This document shows positions 15,769 through 27,970 of a DNA stretch of 64,000 nucleotides, in pieces. The position numbers were made by a program, and so were the translations under genes. Within the stretch, counting starts at the first letter, position 1. Each line of letters opens with the position of its first letter. Source of the stretch: Myxococcales bacterium (GTDB taxonomy: Bacteria > Myxococcota_A > Polyangia > Haliangiales > Haliangiaceae); NCBI GenBank assembly GCA_947483555.1, contig CANKMW010000041.1, positions 1 to 64,000 of the forward strand, given 5' to 3'. The notes under the pieces were generated by a model, which searched no databases, was not told the DNA's origin, and saw nothing but the letters and a program-made list of their open reading frames with translations.

Positions 15769-18324
15769 GTGCGCGCACCAATGCGAAATTCGATCCTCGC
15801 CCTCGCGCTTGCCGCCGTGGCCGTCGCCGTGGCGGCCGGCGCCGGTGCGGCTGCGGCCGACGTCACCGATGATCTGAAAGAGGGCGATCGCTACTACGAC
15901 GACGGCGAATGGAAGAAGGCGGCGGCCGCGTACGACGCGGCGATCCGGGCGGCGCCGACCCAGGTCAGACCCGAGGCGTACGGCAAGCGGGCCGGCATCT
16001 TCATCATCCAGTCCGACTACAAGGGCGGCCTGGAGTTCGTGCGCAAGGTCGCCAAGGTCGCCCATCCCGACGCCCCCGAGGTCCTCGAGCAGGAGGCGCT
16101 CCTGATGTGGGTCACCGGTGACAAGCCGGGAGCGATCACGGTCGCCGAGAAGGCGGTCGCGAAGAAGCCGTCGCTGTTCTCCATCCAGGGCCTGATCGGC
16201 GAGTTCTACTTCAACCGCGATGCGGTCCGGACGATCAATGCCTACGAGGCGTACCTGGCCTCGCGTCCAGCCGAACGTGAGAGCAAGGACGTCCTGCCGC
16301 GGGTCCGGCTCGGCTTCTCGTACCTGGCGCGCGGCCGGACCGCGGTTCGCGACGGCAAGGGGCCGGCCGCCATCCAGGACTACGAGCGCGCGGTCAAGGA
16401 GTTCGAGGTGGTCACGCGCAAGCACGCCAAGGCCCAGTACGCGCAGCCCAACGCCGACATCGGCCTGTGTGCCGCCTTCACCGGCCTGGGCAAGTTCGAC
16501 CAGGCGATCGCAGTCTGCGAGCGCCTGCAGGGCAATCCCAAGAACGTCGACTCGAACGGCTCGGTGTACTTCAACCTCGGCGCCGCGTACCTGGCCAAGA
16601 AGCTGCCCCAGCGGGCACGCCAGGCCGCTGGCGAATACCTCAAGAAGCGCAAGAACGAGCCGCGCGGCCACATCCTGATCGGCGACGCCTACTTCCAGGA
16701 GAAGGAGTGGGCGCAGGCGCTGAGCTCGTTCCTGCAAGCCGAGAAGCTGCTCCGCGGCGGCGGTCAGGCCGAGCTGAGCGTGAAGCTGGGCAAGACCTAC
16801 CGCCGCATGCCGGCGACCGGGGGCCAGAACGCCAACCTGGTGCTGGCGATCGAGAAGCTCGAGGCCGGCAGCAAGGCCAACCCGGGCAGCTTCGAGCTCG
16901 GCGTCGAGCTCGGCGGCGCGTACGTGGCGGCCAAGCGGGACGCCGACGCGCTGAAGGTCGCCGACCGCCTGATCGCCAGCAAGGACTTCACGAACGCCTC
17001 ACCCGATGTCGCCACCGAGCTCTACTTGCTCGGCGGCAAGGCGCAGTACAACCTGGGCAAGCTGGTGGTGGCGCGGCAGCGCTTCGAAGCGGCGGTGGCG
17101 CTCAAGCCCAAGGACCTGCTGGTCCGGCGCGGCCTGGTCGAGACCATCAACGCGCAGGCCTTCAACGCGGTCGGCAAGAGCGACACCAAGGGCGCCGCGG
17201 CGCTGCTCGAAGAGGCGCTCAAGGTCGACGACCGGTCGCCGATGACGGCTCTCAACCTGGCGGTGCTCGCCATCGACAAGGGCGACTGCGATCTCGGCCT
17301 GCGCCACCTCGACAAGCTGAAGGACAACCGGCGCGGCTACGCGATGGTGTACCAGCGGCTCAGCGGACGGGCGTGGCTGTGCGCCCGCAAGCCCGACCTG
17401 GCGCGCGCTGCTCAGCACTTCGCCGACGCCGACGAGGAGGCCACCAAGAACCAGGCCAACCTGATGAAGGCCGAGATCTACGCCGAGTGGGGGCCGCTGC
17501 TGGTGGCCACCAAGCTCGACGAGGCGGTCGAGAAGCTCAGCACCGCGGTGTCGTTCTCGACCCAGGTGCCGGAGGTCGGCAACGCCGCCAAGCGCAACCT
17601 GGCGCTGGCGCTGTTCCGCCGCGGCTGGCGTTCGATCAAGGCTGGCAAGGACGCGGACGCGGTCGCCGATCTCGAGCGCGCGACGCGGGAGCCGGCGTTG
17701 CTCAAGGGCACCGAGCCGAGCGCCTTCGAGTTCAGCTACGCGCTGGCGCTGCTCGAGAAGGGCGACACCGGCGAGGCCGGCAAGATCTTCAAGCAGCTGG
17801 CCAGCAAGGGTAACCAGAACAGCTACCTGAAGGCGCCGTACAACAAGATCGGCACCGAGTTCTTCGGCGCCTACTCGGATTACCGCTCGAACAACGCGCC
17901 TCAGCGCCAGAAGGCGGCCGGCGAGTTCACCCGGTTGAGTGGCAGCGCGACGGGGGCGTTCGGGACCACGGTCAAGGCGCTGATCGCTTCGTCGTGGGAA
18001 TACGTCGCCTACGATCACTGGAAGAGCGGGCGCCGCGGCCCGGCCGGCAAGGCGCTCGACTCCGCCGACAAGTACGCCACCGATGCCGCCAAGCAGCGCA
18101 TCATCAACAACCGCGCCGCGCTCAGCCTCGACAAGGGCAAGCTGGCGACGCTCAAGGGCCTGAACGGGCAACCGGCCGAGTCGCTGGTCAACCTCGGCAT
18201 TCTCTACGAGCAGGCCGGCGAGCCAAAGGAGGCCTACGAAGCGTGGCGGAGCGCGCTCGGCAAGGTCCAGGCCAAGGACCTGCAAAAGTGGGTCGACGCC
18301 AAGAAGCGTATCTACGGGTACTGA
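15769..18324 (+). CDS. Exported TPR-repeat protein
   Basis: 851 aa with a signal peptide (hydrophobic from about residue 8, ending AAA-AD near residue 30) and TPR-like helices throughout (DLKEGDRYYDDGEWKKAAAAYDAAIR; LVNLGILYEQAGEPKEAYEAWRSAL). Predicted periplasmic. The start is GTG 15769, supported by GGAGGA 4 nt upstream. It sits 49 nt after the phosphatase gene and 10 nt before the PhnD-like gene, so the three are probably co-transcribed. It may scaffold the sensor and the binding protein, which is inference from position only. Confidence 0.75.
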   Translation: MRAPMRNSILALALAAVAVAVAAGAGAAAADVTDDLKEGDRYYDDGEWKKAAAAYDAAIRAAPTQVRPEAYGKRAGIFIIQSDYKGGLEFVRKVAKVAHPDAPEVLEQEALLMWVTGDKPGAITVAEKAVAKKPSLFSIQGLIGEFYFNRDAVRTINAYEAYLASRPAERESKDVLPRVRLGFSYLARGRTAVRDGKGPAAIQDYERAVKEFEVVTRKHAKAQYAQPNADIGLCAAFTGLGKFDQAIAVCERLQGNPKNVDSNGSVYFNLGAAYLAKKLPQRARQAAGEYLKKRKNEPRGHILIGDAYFQEKEWAQALSSFLQAEKLLRGGGQAELSVKLGKTYRRMPATGGQNANLVLAIEKLEAGSKANPGSFELGVELGGAYVAAKRDADALKVADRLIASKDFTNASPDVATELYLLGGKAQYNLGKLVVARQRFEAAVALKPKDLLVRRGLVETINAQAFNAVGKSDTKGAAALLEEALKVDDRSPMTALNLAVLAIDKGDCDLGLRHLDKLKDNRRGYAMVYQRLSGRAWLCARKPDLARAAQHFADADEEATKNQANLMKAEIYAEWGPLLVATKLDEAVEKLSTAVSFSTQVPEVGNAAKRNLALALFRRGWRSIKAGKDADAVADLERATREPALLKGTEPSAFEFSYALALLEKGDTGEAGKIFKQLASKGNQNSYLKAPYNKIGTEFFGAYSDYRSNNAPQRQKAAGEFTRLSGSATGAFGTTVKALIASSWEYVAYDHWKSGRRGPAGKALDSADKYATDAAKQRIINNRAALSLDKGKLATLKGLNGQPAESLVNLGILYEQAGEPKEAYEAWRSALGKVQAKDLQKWVDAKKRIYGY

Positions 18325-18334
18325 GGAGCACACC

Positions 18335-19255
18335 ATGCGCAAGCTCAGCATCATCATCCCGACGCTTTGCGTGGCAGCCGCCGCGGTCGCGCTCGTCGTC
18401 CGGCCGGGCACCTCGCAGCCGGCGCCCAGCAAGCTGGTGGTCGGCATCTACGCCCCGTCGGTCGAGTTCGGCACCTCGCAGGATCGCCTGTCGTACGTGC
18501 AGGGCCTGGCCAAGGCGATCGAGGCCCAGACCGGCGTGAAGACCGAGGCCAAGTCGTTCGCCTCGTTCGGCGCGCTCAAGAGCGCCGGGGTCGACTTCGC
18601 GATCGTCGACGCCCAGTGCTACGCGGCCAACCTGGGCTGGAACCTGCTCGCCAACGCCCAGATCGGCGGCAGCGGCGCGCGCGGCTGGGCGCTGTTCTCG
18701 GGCGGCGGCAACATGCAGGCCCTGGCCGGCAAGAAGCTGGCGTACGTGCAGACCGGCTGCAACGACAACGGCTTCATCGACAACGCCATGCTCGAATCGG
18801 AGGTCGGCGCCGGGTTCTTCTCCGCCCGCGTCGGCAAGCCCGACCTCACCGCCGCGGTCGCCGAGGTCGCGTCGTACAAGGGCGCGCAGGCGGTGTTCGC
18901 GCCGGTCGGCGCTCAGAAGGGCCTGACCAAGCTGTTCGACACCGCCTCGGTACCCAACCCGGCGTTCGTACAGATCAACAGCAAGGTGCCGGCTGCAACC
19001 ACCGACAAGGTCGGCGCCGCCGTGACCCGGTTCGGCGGCGGTGGCGCGATCTCGGGATGGTCGGCGCCCTCGAAGGGCGCCTACCAGGGCCTGGCTGGTC
19101 GCATGGGCAAGGTGGTCAAGAGCGGCATCTTCGCCACCCCCGATCCGGTTCGCTTCGAGGTCAAGGACGTGTTGATCGAGCCAGCGACCATGAGCGAGAC
19201 CGCGACCACCGGCGTGCGGCAACACTTCGAACAACCGCCTGCGCGGATGGATTGA
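18335..19255 (+). CDS. PhnD-like periplasmic substrate-binding protein
   Basis: 306 aa with an N-terminal signal sequence (RKLSIIIPTLCVAAAAVALVV). The body follows the phosphate/phosphonate (PhnD-type) solute-binding fold: VVGIYAPSVEFGTSQDR at the start, a short YVQGLAKAIEAQTGVKTEAKSF segment, then GVDFAIVDAQCYA and LAGKKLAYVQTGCNDNGF. GAGGAG precedes the ATG. No ABC permease or ATPase for import is nearby. It lies among signalling genes, so a ligand-sensing role for the kinase or phosphatase fits better than uptake. The ligand is unknown. Confidence 0.65.
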   Translation: MRKLSIIIPTLCVAAAAVALVVRPGTSQPAPSKLVVGIYAPSVEFGTSQDRLSYVQGLAKAIEAQTGVKTEAKSFASFGALKSAGVDFAIVDAQCYAANLGWNLLANAQIGGSGARGWALFSGGGNMQALAGKKLAYVQTGCNDNGFIDNAMLESEVGAGFFSARVGKPDLTAAVAEVASYKGAQAVFAPVGAQKGLTKLFDTASVPNPAFVQINSKVPAATTDKVGAAVTRFGGGGAISGWSAPSKGAYQGLAGRMGKVVKSGIFATPDPVRFEVKDVLIEPATMSETATTGVRQHFEQPPARMD

Positions 19256-19259
19256 CCCG

Positions 19260-19760
<501 letters not shown>

Positions 19761-19798
19761 CCGCGGCGCGCGCTTCGCGAGCTTCCGAGCCTCCCGTT

Positions 19799-21100
19799 TT
19801 GGCCAAGCTGTACGACCAGATCACCCAGCTCCTCGAGGGCAGCGTCGACGCCGCCGTGGTGATCGACGCCGATCGCCGGGTCTTGCACTACAACCTGGCC
19901 TACGAGGGGCTGACCGGGCTGCGCGGCCGCCAGCTCGCCGAGAAGGTCAAGGGTGGGGCGCGCTGCTTCGAGCTGTTCAAGCTCGAGATCTGCGATCAGC
20001 AGTGCCTGGGCTGCAAGGTTCACGACGTCGGTCGTCGGCTGCGGGTCGACGAGATCGGCGCTCGGCGCGGCGATGGCGAGGACCTGACCTTCATCGTCAG
20101 CGCGGCGCCGGTCGACCTCGGCGACGGCCGGCGCGTGGTGGTCGAGACCTACCGCGACGTCACCGCCGACGTCCGGATCCAGCGCCGGCTCAAGGTGGCG
20201 CTCGACTACGAACGCCGCGCCAAGGAGGACCTGGAGGAGAAGGTGCGCGAGCGTACCTCGGCGCTGCGCGCCGCCCAGGCTCAGCTGGTTCACCAGGAGA
20301 AGATGTCGTCGCTGGGACGGCTGGTGGCCGGCATCGCCCACGAGCTCAACAACCCCATCAACTTCGTCTACGGCAATGTCGACTTCCTCGGTCAGTACAT
20401 GGAGGACCTGTTGCGGCTGGTCGCGCTGGTCGATGGTGCCGAGCTCCCGTCCGCGCTCCGCGCCCAGCTCGACGTCCTCAAGGCCGAGATCGAGCTCGAC
20501 TTTCTCATCGACGACTGGCGCAAGCTGCTGCGCTCCATTCGCGCCGGCGCCGAGCGGACCGCCGACATCGTCGCCGACCTCAAGAGCTTCGCCCGCACCG
20601 GTGGCACCGAGCTGGCCGAGACCGACGTCGTGGCCGGCATCGACACCACGCTCAACCTGATCGGACCGTTGCTCAAGAACCGCGTCGACGTCCGACGCCG
20701 GATCGCGCCCAAGGTGCCGCGGGTGGTGTGCAACGGCGGTCACGTCAACCAGGTGTTCATGAACGTCCTCACCAACGCGGCGCAGGCGATCGTCGGCACC
20801 GGTTGGATCGATGTGACCATCGACACCGTCGACGACGGGGCATCGATCAAGGTCGTGATCACCGATTCGGGACCGGGCATCAAGCCCGAGCTGATGGCCA
20901 AGATCTCGGATCCGTTCTTCACCACCAAGGAGGTCGGGGAAGGCACCGGCCTCGGGTTGTGGATCTGCGCCAACATCGTGCGCGCGCACGGCGGGTCGTT
21001 GACGTGGGGCAACCGCGCCGACGCCGGCGCCGAGTTCGTGGTCATGCTTCCGGTGCGCGGTCCCGCCACCCGCCCGGAGCCGGACCCCGGCCGTGGCTGA
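19799..21100 (+). CDS. PAS-sensor histidine kinase (soluble)
   Basis: 433 aa. PAS domain at about 5-120 with a cysteine motif (C56, C65, C69, C72), coiled coil at 135-165, HisKA with His181 in GIAHELNNPINF, and a HATPase domain (NVLTNAAQAI, DSGPGIKPE, GTGLGLWICANI). No membrane segments. I start at TTG 19799 because the matching PAS protein at 13863 begins at about the same place in the domain. No ribosome-binding site is visible, and an earlier start overlapping the STAS gene is possible. The receiver gene overlaps its end by 8 nt, so the two should form a kinase/regulator pair. Confidence 0.8.
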   Translation: MAKLYDQITQLLEGSVDAAVVIDADRRVLHYNLAYEGLTGLRGRQLAEKVKGGARCFELFKLEICDQQCLGCKVHDVGRRLRVDEIGARRGDGEDLTFIVSAAPVDLGDGRRVVVETYRDVTADVRIQRRLKVALDYERRAKEDLEEKVRERTSALRAAQAQLVHQEKMSSLGRLVAGIAHELNNPINFVYGNVDFLGQYMEDLLRLVALVDGAELPSALRAQLDVLKAEIELDFLIDDWRKLLRSIRAGAERTADIVADLKSFARTGGTELAETDVVAGIDTTLNLIGPLLKNRVDVRRRIAPKVPRVVCNGGHVNQVFMNVLTNAAQAIVGTGWIDVTIDTVDDGASIKVVITDSGPGIKPELMAKISDPFFTTKEVGEGTGLGLWICANIVRAHGGSLTWGNRADAGAEFVVMLPVRGPATRPEPDPGRG

Positions 21101-21530
21101 CGTCGGTGCGCCCCTCGATCAGGTTGCGGCCCGGCCGACGCACATCCTGGTCGTCGATGACGAGGTCTTCAACCGTGACCTGATGGTGCGGACGTTCGCG
21201 CGCTCGGGCGAGGTGGTCGCTGCGGCCGATGGCGCCGCTGCGCTCGCCGTCCTGGAGCGCTGGCCGGTCGACATCCTGGTGACCGATCTGGCGCTCGGAC
21301 GCCTCAGCGGGGTCGAGCTGGCGCACACGGTCCGCGCCCGCTGGCCGGCGGTGCGCATCGTCGTGGTCACCGGGTTCGATCACGATCTGTTGCTGCTCCA
21401 GGCCCGCGCCGCCGGCGTGGTCGACGACGTGATCGGCAAGCCATGGCATCCGGCCCAGCTGCGGGAGCGCGTGCTGGCGCTGCTGGCGGCGCGGCTGGTG
21501 ACGCCGGCGGCCGGCGATCTCTCACCCTGA
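21093..21530 (+). CDS. Single-domain response regulator
   Basis: 145 aa, receiver domain only. Acidic pocket VVDDE at 20-24, phosphoacceptor Asp65 (ILVTDLALG), Thr93 region (VVVTGF) and switch Lys116 (IGKPWHP). GTG start 8 nt inside the kinase gene. With no DNA-binding or enzymatic output, it would pass the signal to another protein. Confidence 0.85.
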   Translation: MADVGAPLDQVAARPTHILVVDDEVFNRDLMVRTFARSGEVVAAADGAAALAVLERWPVDILVTDLALGRLSGVELAHTVRARWPAVRIVVVTGFDHDLLLLQARAAGVVDDVIGKPWHPAQLRERVLALLAARLVTPAAGDLSP

Positions 21531-21557
21531 GGTGGGGCCAGTGTAGGATTCGATGTC

Positions 21558-22151
21558 ATGGGCACGAGCACGTCGTGGATCGCTGTCGAAGGAGCGACTC
21601 TCGAACAAGTCGCGCGCGATCTGCATCTCACGCCGGCATCCGCCGACCCGACCGAGGCCCCGGGTGAGGACAACGAGTATCAGGCGGCGATGCTGCCGAC
21701 CGGCTGGGTGCTGCTCGTCTGCAGGATGAAACGCAATGGCGTTGTGGCGGACCCCGAGGTTCTCAAGGAGCTATCCAGCAGTCACCGAATCGTCGGCTGT
21801 GACGAGGAGTCGCACGTCATGTACTCCGCGTCGTGCGAATGGCGCGCGGGACGCGAACTTTGGTCCGTGATTCATTCGTCCGAGGAGGCCGCGACTCACC
21901 TGGCCGCACGAGGAGATCTTCCGACCGGGTGGCCGGCGACGAGGGACGAGGGGATGGCCGTGCAGGCCGAAGCCGTGAAGGCCGGAGAAGACGTGGACTA
22001 CGTCTACGAGATCCCCCTGGCGGTTGCGAAACAGGTCGTCGGGTACCGACTGGAGTCGGACGATGATGATGATCTGGAGTACGTCACGCTTGTCGCGGCC
22101 TCGCCACAGACAGCGCCCCGTCAGTCGAAGCCCTGGTGGCGGTTCTGGTAG
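21558..22151 (+). CDS. Hypothetical protein, possibly immunity-like
   Basis: 197 aa, cytoplasmic, no domain I recognise. Features include GWVLLVCRMKRNG, VGCDEESHVMYSASCEW, an acidic stretch DDDDD near residue 168 and a tryptophan-rich end (KPWWRFW). Codon use is clearly less GC-biased than in the neighbours (many A/T third positions), which suggests later acquisition. A short, single, soluble protein of this kind would fit a polymorphic-toxin immunity gene, but that is a guess. TAGGAT ends 8 nt before the ATG. Confidence 0.6.
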   Translation: MGTSTSWIAVEGATLEQVARDLHLTPASADPTEAPGEDNEYQAAMLPTGWVLLVCRMKRNGVVADPEVLKELSSSHRIVGCDEESHVMYSASCEWRAGRELWSVIHSSEEAATHLAARGDLPTGWPATRDEGMAVQAEAVKAGEDVDYVYEIPLAVAKQVVGYRLESDDDDDLEYVTLVAASPQTAPRQSKPWWRFW

Positions 22152-22165
22152 CGGCGGCTGCCGGA

Positions 22166-23002
22166 TCAACGCCGCGCCAGGGTCAGCGCCGCGCCGACCA
22201 CCAGCGCCGCGCCGAGCCAGGCCACGGGACCGAGGCGCTCGTCGAAGACCACGGCCGCCAGGCCGGTGGCCACCAGCGGCTCGATCGAGGCGATCACGCT
22301 GGCGCGGGTGGCGGTCAACCGGCGCAGGCCGGCGGCGTAGGCGAGGTAGGCCAGGTACGTCGATGCCACCGCCATCGCCGCGAGCAGGGCCCACGCGCGC
22401 GGCGTGCGGGCGCCGAGCTCGATGAACGGTGCCAGCCCGAGGGCGCCGACCGGCAGCGCCACGGCGTAGACCGCCGCCGGCTCGAAGCGCGCGAACGCGC
22501 CCTTGCCCCAGATGTAGTACAGCGCGTAGGTCGCGCCGGCGAGCAGTCCCCAGCCCAGGGCCGCCGGGCCGGCGTGCGCGGTGCCGCCGCCGGCGAACGA
22601 GACCAGCGCCACGCCGCCGATCGTCGCCGCCACGGCGATCGCCTCGCGCCGCCCCAGCCGCTCGCCGAGGCGCCACCACGCCAGCACGGCGACGAACGCC
22701 GGCGCGGTGTACAGCAGCACCGCGGCCAGGCTGGCGCCACCGTCGCGCACCGCGAGCTGGTAGGCGCCGTAGAACACGCTCACGCCGACCAGCCCGAACC
22801 CCGCGGTGCCGGCAAGGTCGCGGCCCCGCGGCCACCGCGCGCGGACCACGACGGCGTGGGCGACGAACAGGGCGCCGCCACCGAGTGCGCGCCAGAAGGC
22901 GATCTCGAGCGGCGCCATGCCTTCGGCTTGCGCCGCCTTGCCGAGCACGCCGAGCGCGCCCCAGAGTGCGGCCGCGGCTACGACCCACGCCGCCGGGTTC
23001 AC
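22166..23002 (-). CDS. EamA/DMT-family transporter
   Basis: 278 aa with ten hydrophobic segments in two homologous halves (AAALWGALGVLGKAAQAEG; LLYTAPAFVAVLAWWRLGERL; ASVIASIEPLVATGLAAVVFDERL), typical of drug/metabolite exporters of about 280-300 aa. The frame is open to 23098, but GTG 23002 is the better start. It overlaps the upstream gene's stop in a GTGA arrangement, gives the usual family length and removes an unlikely Glu-Pro repeat head. Last gene of the 28795-22166 operon. Substrate unknown. Confidence 0.8.
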   Translation of the reverse strand: MNPAAWVVAAAALWGALGVLGKAAQAEGMAPLEIAFWRALGGGALFVAHAVVVRARWPRGRDLAGTAGFGLVGVSVFYGAYQLAVRDGGASLAAVLLYTAPAFVAVLAWWRLGERLGRREAIAVAATIGGVALVSFAGGGTAHAGPAALGWGLLAGATYALYYIWGKGAFARFEPAAVYAVALPVGALGLAPFIELGARTPRAWALLAAMAVASTYLAYLAYAAGLRRLTATRASVIASIEPLVATGLAAVVFDERLGPVAWLGAALVVGAALTLARR

Positions 23003-24267
23003 GGCTTCGGGGTCGAGGCCGAGGACGAAGCCGAGGTCGGGCTCGGGCTCGGGCTCGGGCTCGGGGCCGGGCTCGGGCTCGGGGCCGCTGGTAGCCACAA
23101 CGCTGCGCCGTCGACGACGGTCTCGACCAGCGCTGGTCGCTCGGTGTACGGCCCGGCGAGCTTGGCCCGGTACAACGAGAGCGGCCCCTTCGGCAGGGCC
23201 ACCGCGACCTCGCTGGTCGCGTCGTGCCCGCCATCGATCCCGCCTCCAGCGTCGCCTTCGCCGCCGCCTTCGCCGCCGCCTTCGCCGCCGCCGGCCTCGC
23301 CTTCGCCACCCGCACCGGTTTCGCGAGGTTCCGCCGTCGCACCCGAGCCGACGCCGTCAGCGCCGCGCGGCCCCAGCACCAGTGCCCACGCACCGTCAGG
23401 CGACAGCGACACCGCGGTGTAGCCCTTCCAGCACTTGAACTGCCCGCCGGTCGCGCGCGCGATGCACGCCTTGCTGCCGTCCTGGATCAGCAGCCAGCGC
23501 GAGTCCCACGACCAGTCGAGGACGATGCCATCGCGGATCAAGCGTCGTCGCGCCGCCGTGCCGTCGAGCGCAAACCCGAACAGCTCGTTGCGTTCGGGGG
23601 CGCTGGCGGGCCGGGCGGGACGTGCTCGAAAGACCCCGACGCCGCGGCTGCCGTCCGGTGAGGCCAGGAAGCCACGTATCGGCGCCGCGGGCGCCAGCAC
23701 CCGGATCTCCGCCGGGCGCGCCAGCGCCGCCGCGACCACGCCGCCGGCGTCGCCGTCGACCCACACAAGCTCGCGGTGCTCGCCCCGATCGATCAGCGAC
23801 GACGCCGCCGCCGGCGCGCCGCGATCGAACGTCTGGCCGTCCTCGAGCCGCACCAGGCGGGCGGTTCCCGTCGGTGACGCGCACAGCACACACTCGCCGC
23901 GCGCCGACAGCCGCGCCGGTCCGGCGCCGCACGGCAGCTCGGCCAGCGTCGCCGTCGCGCCGCTACCGTCGCCGGTCGCTGGCAGCGCCGCCCAGTACCA
24001 GCGACCGCCGACGTCGACGATGATGGTGTCGCCATCGGCGTCGGAGCGGATCGCGCGCACCTCGTCGTCGGCCCCGGGTCGTGCGGCCAGCACCGCCAGC
24101 TCGACCGGCTTGCCCTTGCCCCGGCTGTCGGTCAGCCACAGCGACCCACCGCGCGCGAACACCACGCGCGCTCCAGAATCGTCGCCGCCGCCACCGGCGT
24201 CAGCGTTGCCGGCAGCCGCGGCGGTGAGCAACCCCGCCAGCGTCCAGCACCGCGACGCCAGCTTCAC
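22999..24267 (-). CDS. Exported WD40/TolB-like protein with low-complexity tail
   Basis: 422 aa. Signal peptide at 1-24 (KLASRCWTLAGLLTAAAAGNADA). The body has repeated beta-propeller-like segments (VVFARGGSLWLTDSRGKGKP; FLASPDGSRGVGVFRA; VLDWSWDSRWLLIQDGSK; AVSLSPDGAWALVLGP). After residue 300 come a Gly/Glu-rich linker and a (Ser-Pro)n C-terminal tail encoded by simple repeats. GTG 24267 overlaps the stop of the upstream gene as GTGA. Likely periplasmic; function unknown. Confidence 0.6.
   Translation of the reverse strand: MKLASRCWTLAGLLTAAAAGNADAGGGGDDSGARVVFARGGSLWLTDSRGKGKPVELAVLAARPGADDEVRAIRSDADGDTIIVDVGGRWYWAALPATGDGSGATATLAELPCGAGPARLSARGECVLCASPTGTARLVRLEDGQTFDRGAPAAASSLIDRGEHRELVWVDGDAGGVVAAALARPAEIRVLAPAAPIRGFLASPDGSRGVGVFRARPARPASAPERNELFGFALDGTAARRRLIRDGIVLDWSWDSRWLLIQDGSKACIARATGGQFKCWKGYTAVSLSPDGAWALVLGPRGADGVGSGATAEPRETGAGGEGEAGGGEGGGEGGGEGDAGGGIDGGHDATSEVAVALPKGPLSLYRAKLAGPYTERPALVETVVDGAALWLPAAPSPSPAPSPSPSPSPTSASSSASTPKP
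23039..23310. repeat. Two simple-sequence tracts inside a coding region
   Basis: About 23039-23088 is a GGGCTC hexamer array (encoding Ser-Pro repeats on the minus strand). About 23245-23310 is an array of CTTCGCCGCCGC-type units encoding a Gly/Glu-rich linker. Both are prone to slippage. Confidence 0.7.
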
Positions 24268-25442
24268 CGCGCCACCAGCGCGACCACGTCGTCGGTGTGG
24301 TCCTTCACCGAGCTGACGAACCGACCCTTGCCCGGCACGTCGAGGAGCATCACGGCACCGAAGCGCGGGAAGTGGACCTCGAGCTCGCGCACGCCACCGT
24401 TGACGGCGCGCGCGCCGGCCTCGAAGGCCGGCTTCGACAGCGGTTTGCCATCGATGAACACCTCGGACAGGAACTCGAGCGGCGCCACCCAGCCGGCGCC
24501 GTCGCGCTGGATGCGGTCGCGCATCGAACCCGGCAGCCCGTCGATGGAGCGGATCACCTGATCCCAGTCGCGCTTGCCGAGCGCCGCCGCGACGTCGAGA
24601 TCGAAGCGCTCGGCCGGGAAGATGATCACGACCCGGCCGCCGATCTCGGCGGTGGCGAGCGGCGGACCCGCCGGCTCCGGGGCGGCCGGTGGCGGTGGCG
24701 CGGCGGGCGCGGCGACCGCGGTCGTGCGGGCCTCGATCCGCGGCGCCGATGGCGCGCCGGCGATGAGCGAGAACCGTTCGGTGGCCGCCAGCTGCATCTC
24801 CATGACCATCGACTTGCGCTGATCCCAGCTGCCGTCGGCCTCGAGCACGTCGATCACCAGCAGCTCGCCGCGGCGCTCGAAGGTCACGCCGCCGCCGAGC
24901 CCGGCCAGGATCTCCTTCTCGTCGAGCTCCTCGAGGCGCTTCTCGTAGGCCATGATCTTGGCCTCGAACTCCGACTTCGAGAGCTGACTGGCGCGACGCT
25001 TGCCGGCGACGTCGACGGTCGGATCCAGCGCCCACGACAGCAAGCAGATCGCGCGCAGGTCCTGCGCCGTGCGCGCCACCAGCACCGCGTCGCCCCAGGC
25101 GCCGAGCGCGAACAGCCGGCCCAGTCGCACCGGCAGCGTCTCGCAGATCGCGATCAGCGCTTCCTTGGCCGGGCGCAGGTCGACGGCGACGATCGGATCC
25201 TGAGGATCCTCGCGCAGGGGGTGGGCGTCGTCGATGATCATCAGCCGACGTTCGCCGCGGCGGCGAAACGGCATCGACGGCGAGAGCTCCATCTCCATCC
25301 GCGGATCGAGCATGTCGGGGTCGAGCAGCTTCTTCAGCTTGGCCGCCTCCACGCCTCCGAGCGCATCGATCAACGAGTGCTGATCGAGCTGCGCCGCCTG
25401 CTTGAAGATGAGATCGGTGACCAAGCTGTCGAGAGCGAGCAT
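24264..25442 (-). CDS. Unknown cytoplasmic protein (392 aa) of the DUF4159/VWA operon
   Basis: No recognised family. N-terminal helical region (SLVTDLIFKQAAQLDQHSLIDALGG), a middle part with MIIDDAHPLREDPQDPIVAVDL and ICETLPVRLGRLFALGAWGDAVLVARTAQDL, a coiled segment (SKSEFEAKIMAYEKRLEELDEKEI), an Ala/Pro-rich linker at about 245-270 and a C-terminal domain ending FVSSVKDHTDDVVALVAR. No signal peptide. ATG 25442 lies 11 nt after the VWA gene stop, and the next gene overlaps by 4 nt (GTGA), so translation is probably coupled. Confidence 0.55.
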   Translation of the reverse strand: MLALDSLVTDLIFKQAAQLDQHSLIDALGGVEAAKLKKLLDPDMLDPRMEMELSPSMPFRRRGERRLMIIDDAHPLREDPQDPIVAVDLRPAKEALIAICETLPVRLGRLFALGAWGDAVLVARTAQDLRAICLLSWALDPTVDVAGKRRASQLSKSEFEAKIMAYEKRLEELDEKEILAGLGGGVTFERRGELLVIDVLEADGSWDQRKSMVMEMQLAATERFSLIAGAPSAPRIEARTTAVAAPAAPPPPAAPEPAGPPLATAEIGGRVVIIFPAERFDLDVAAALGKRDWDQVIRSIDGLPGSMRDRIQRDGAGWVAPLEFLSEVFIDGKPLSKPAFEAGARAVNGGVRELEVHFPRFGAVMLLDVPGKGRFVSSVKDHTDDVVALVAR

Positions 25443-25453
25443 GTCGTCCGTTC

Positions 25454-27946
<2,493 letters not shown>

Positions 27947-27970
27947 GGCTCGAGAGCTCGCATGGCTGGC

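Noticed and set aside
23003..23098. Longer start of the EamA transporter with a Glu-Pro repeat head
   Set aside because: This head is an out-of-frame reading of the upstream gene's Ser-Pro tail; GTG 23002 with its GTGA overlap is a better start.
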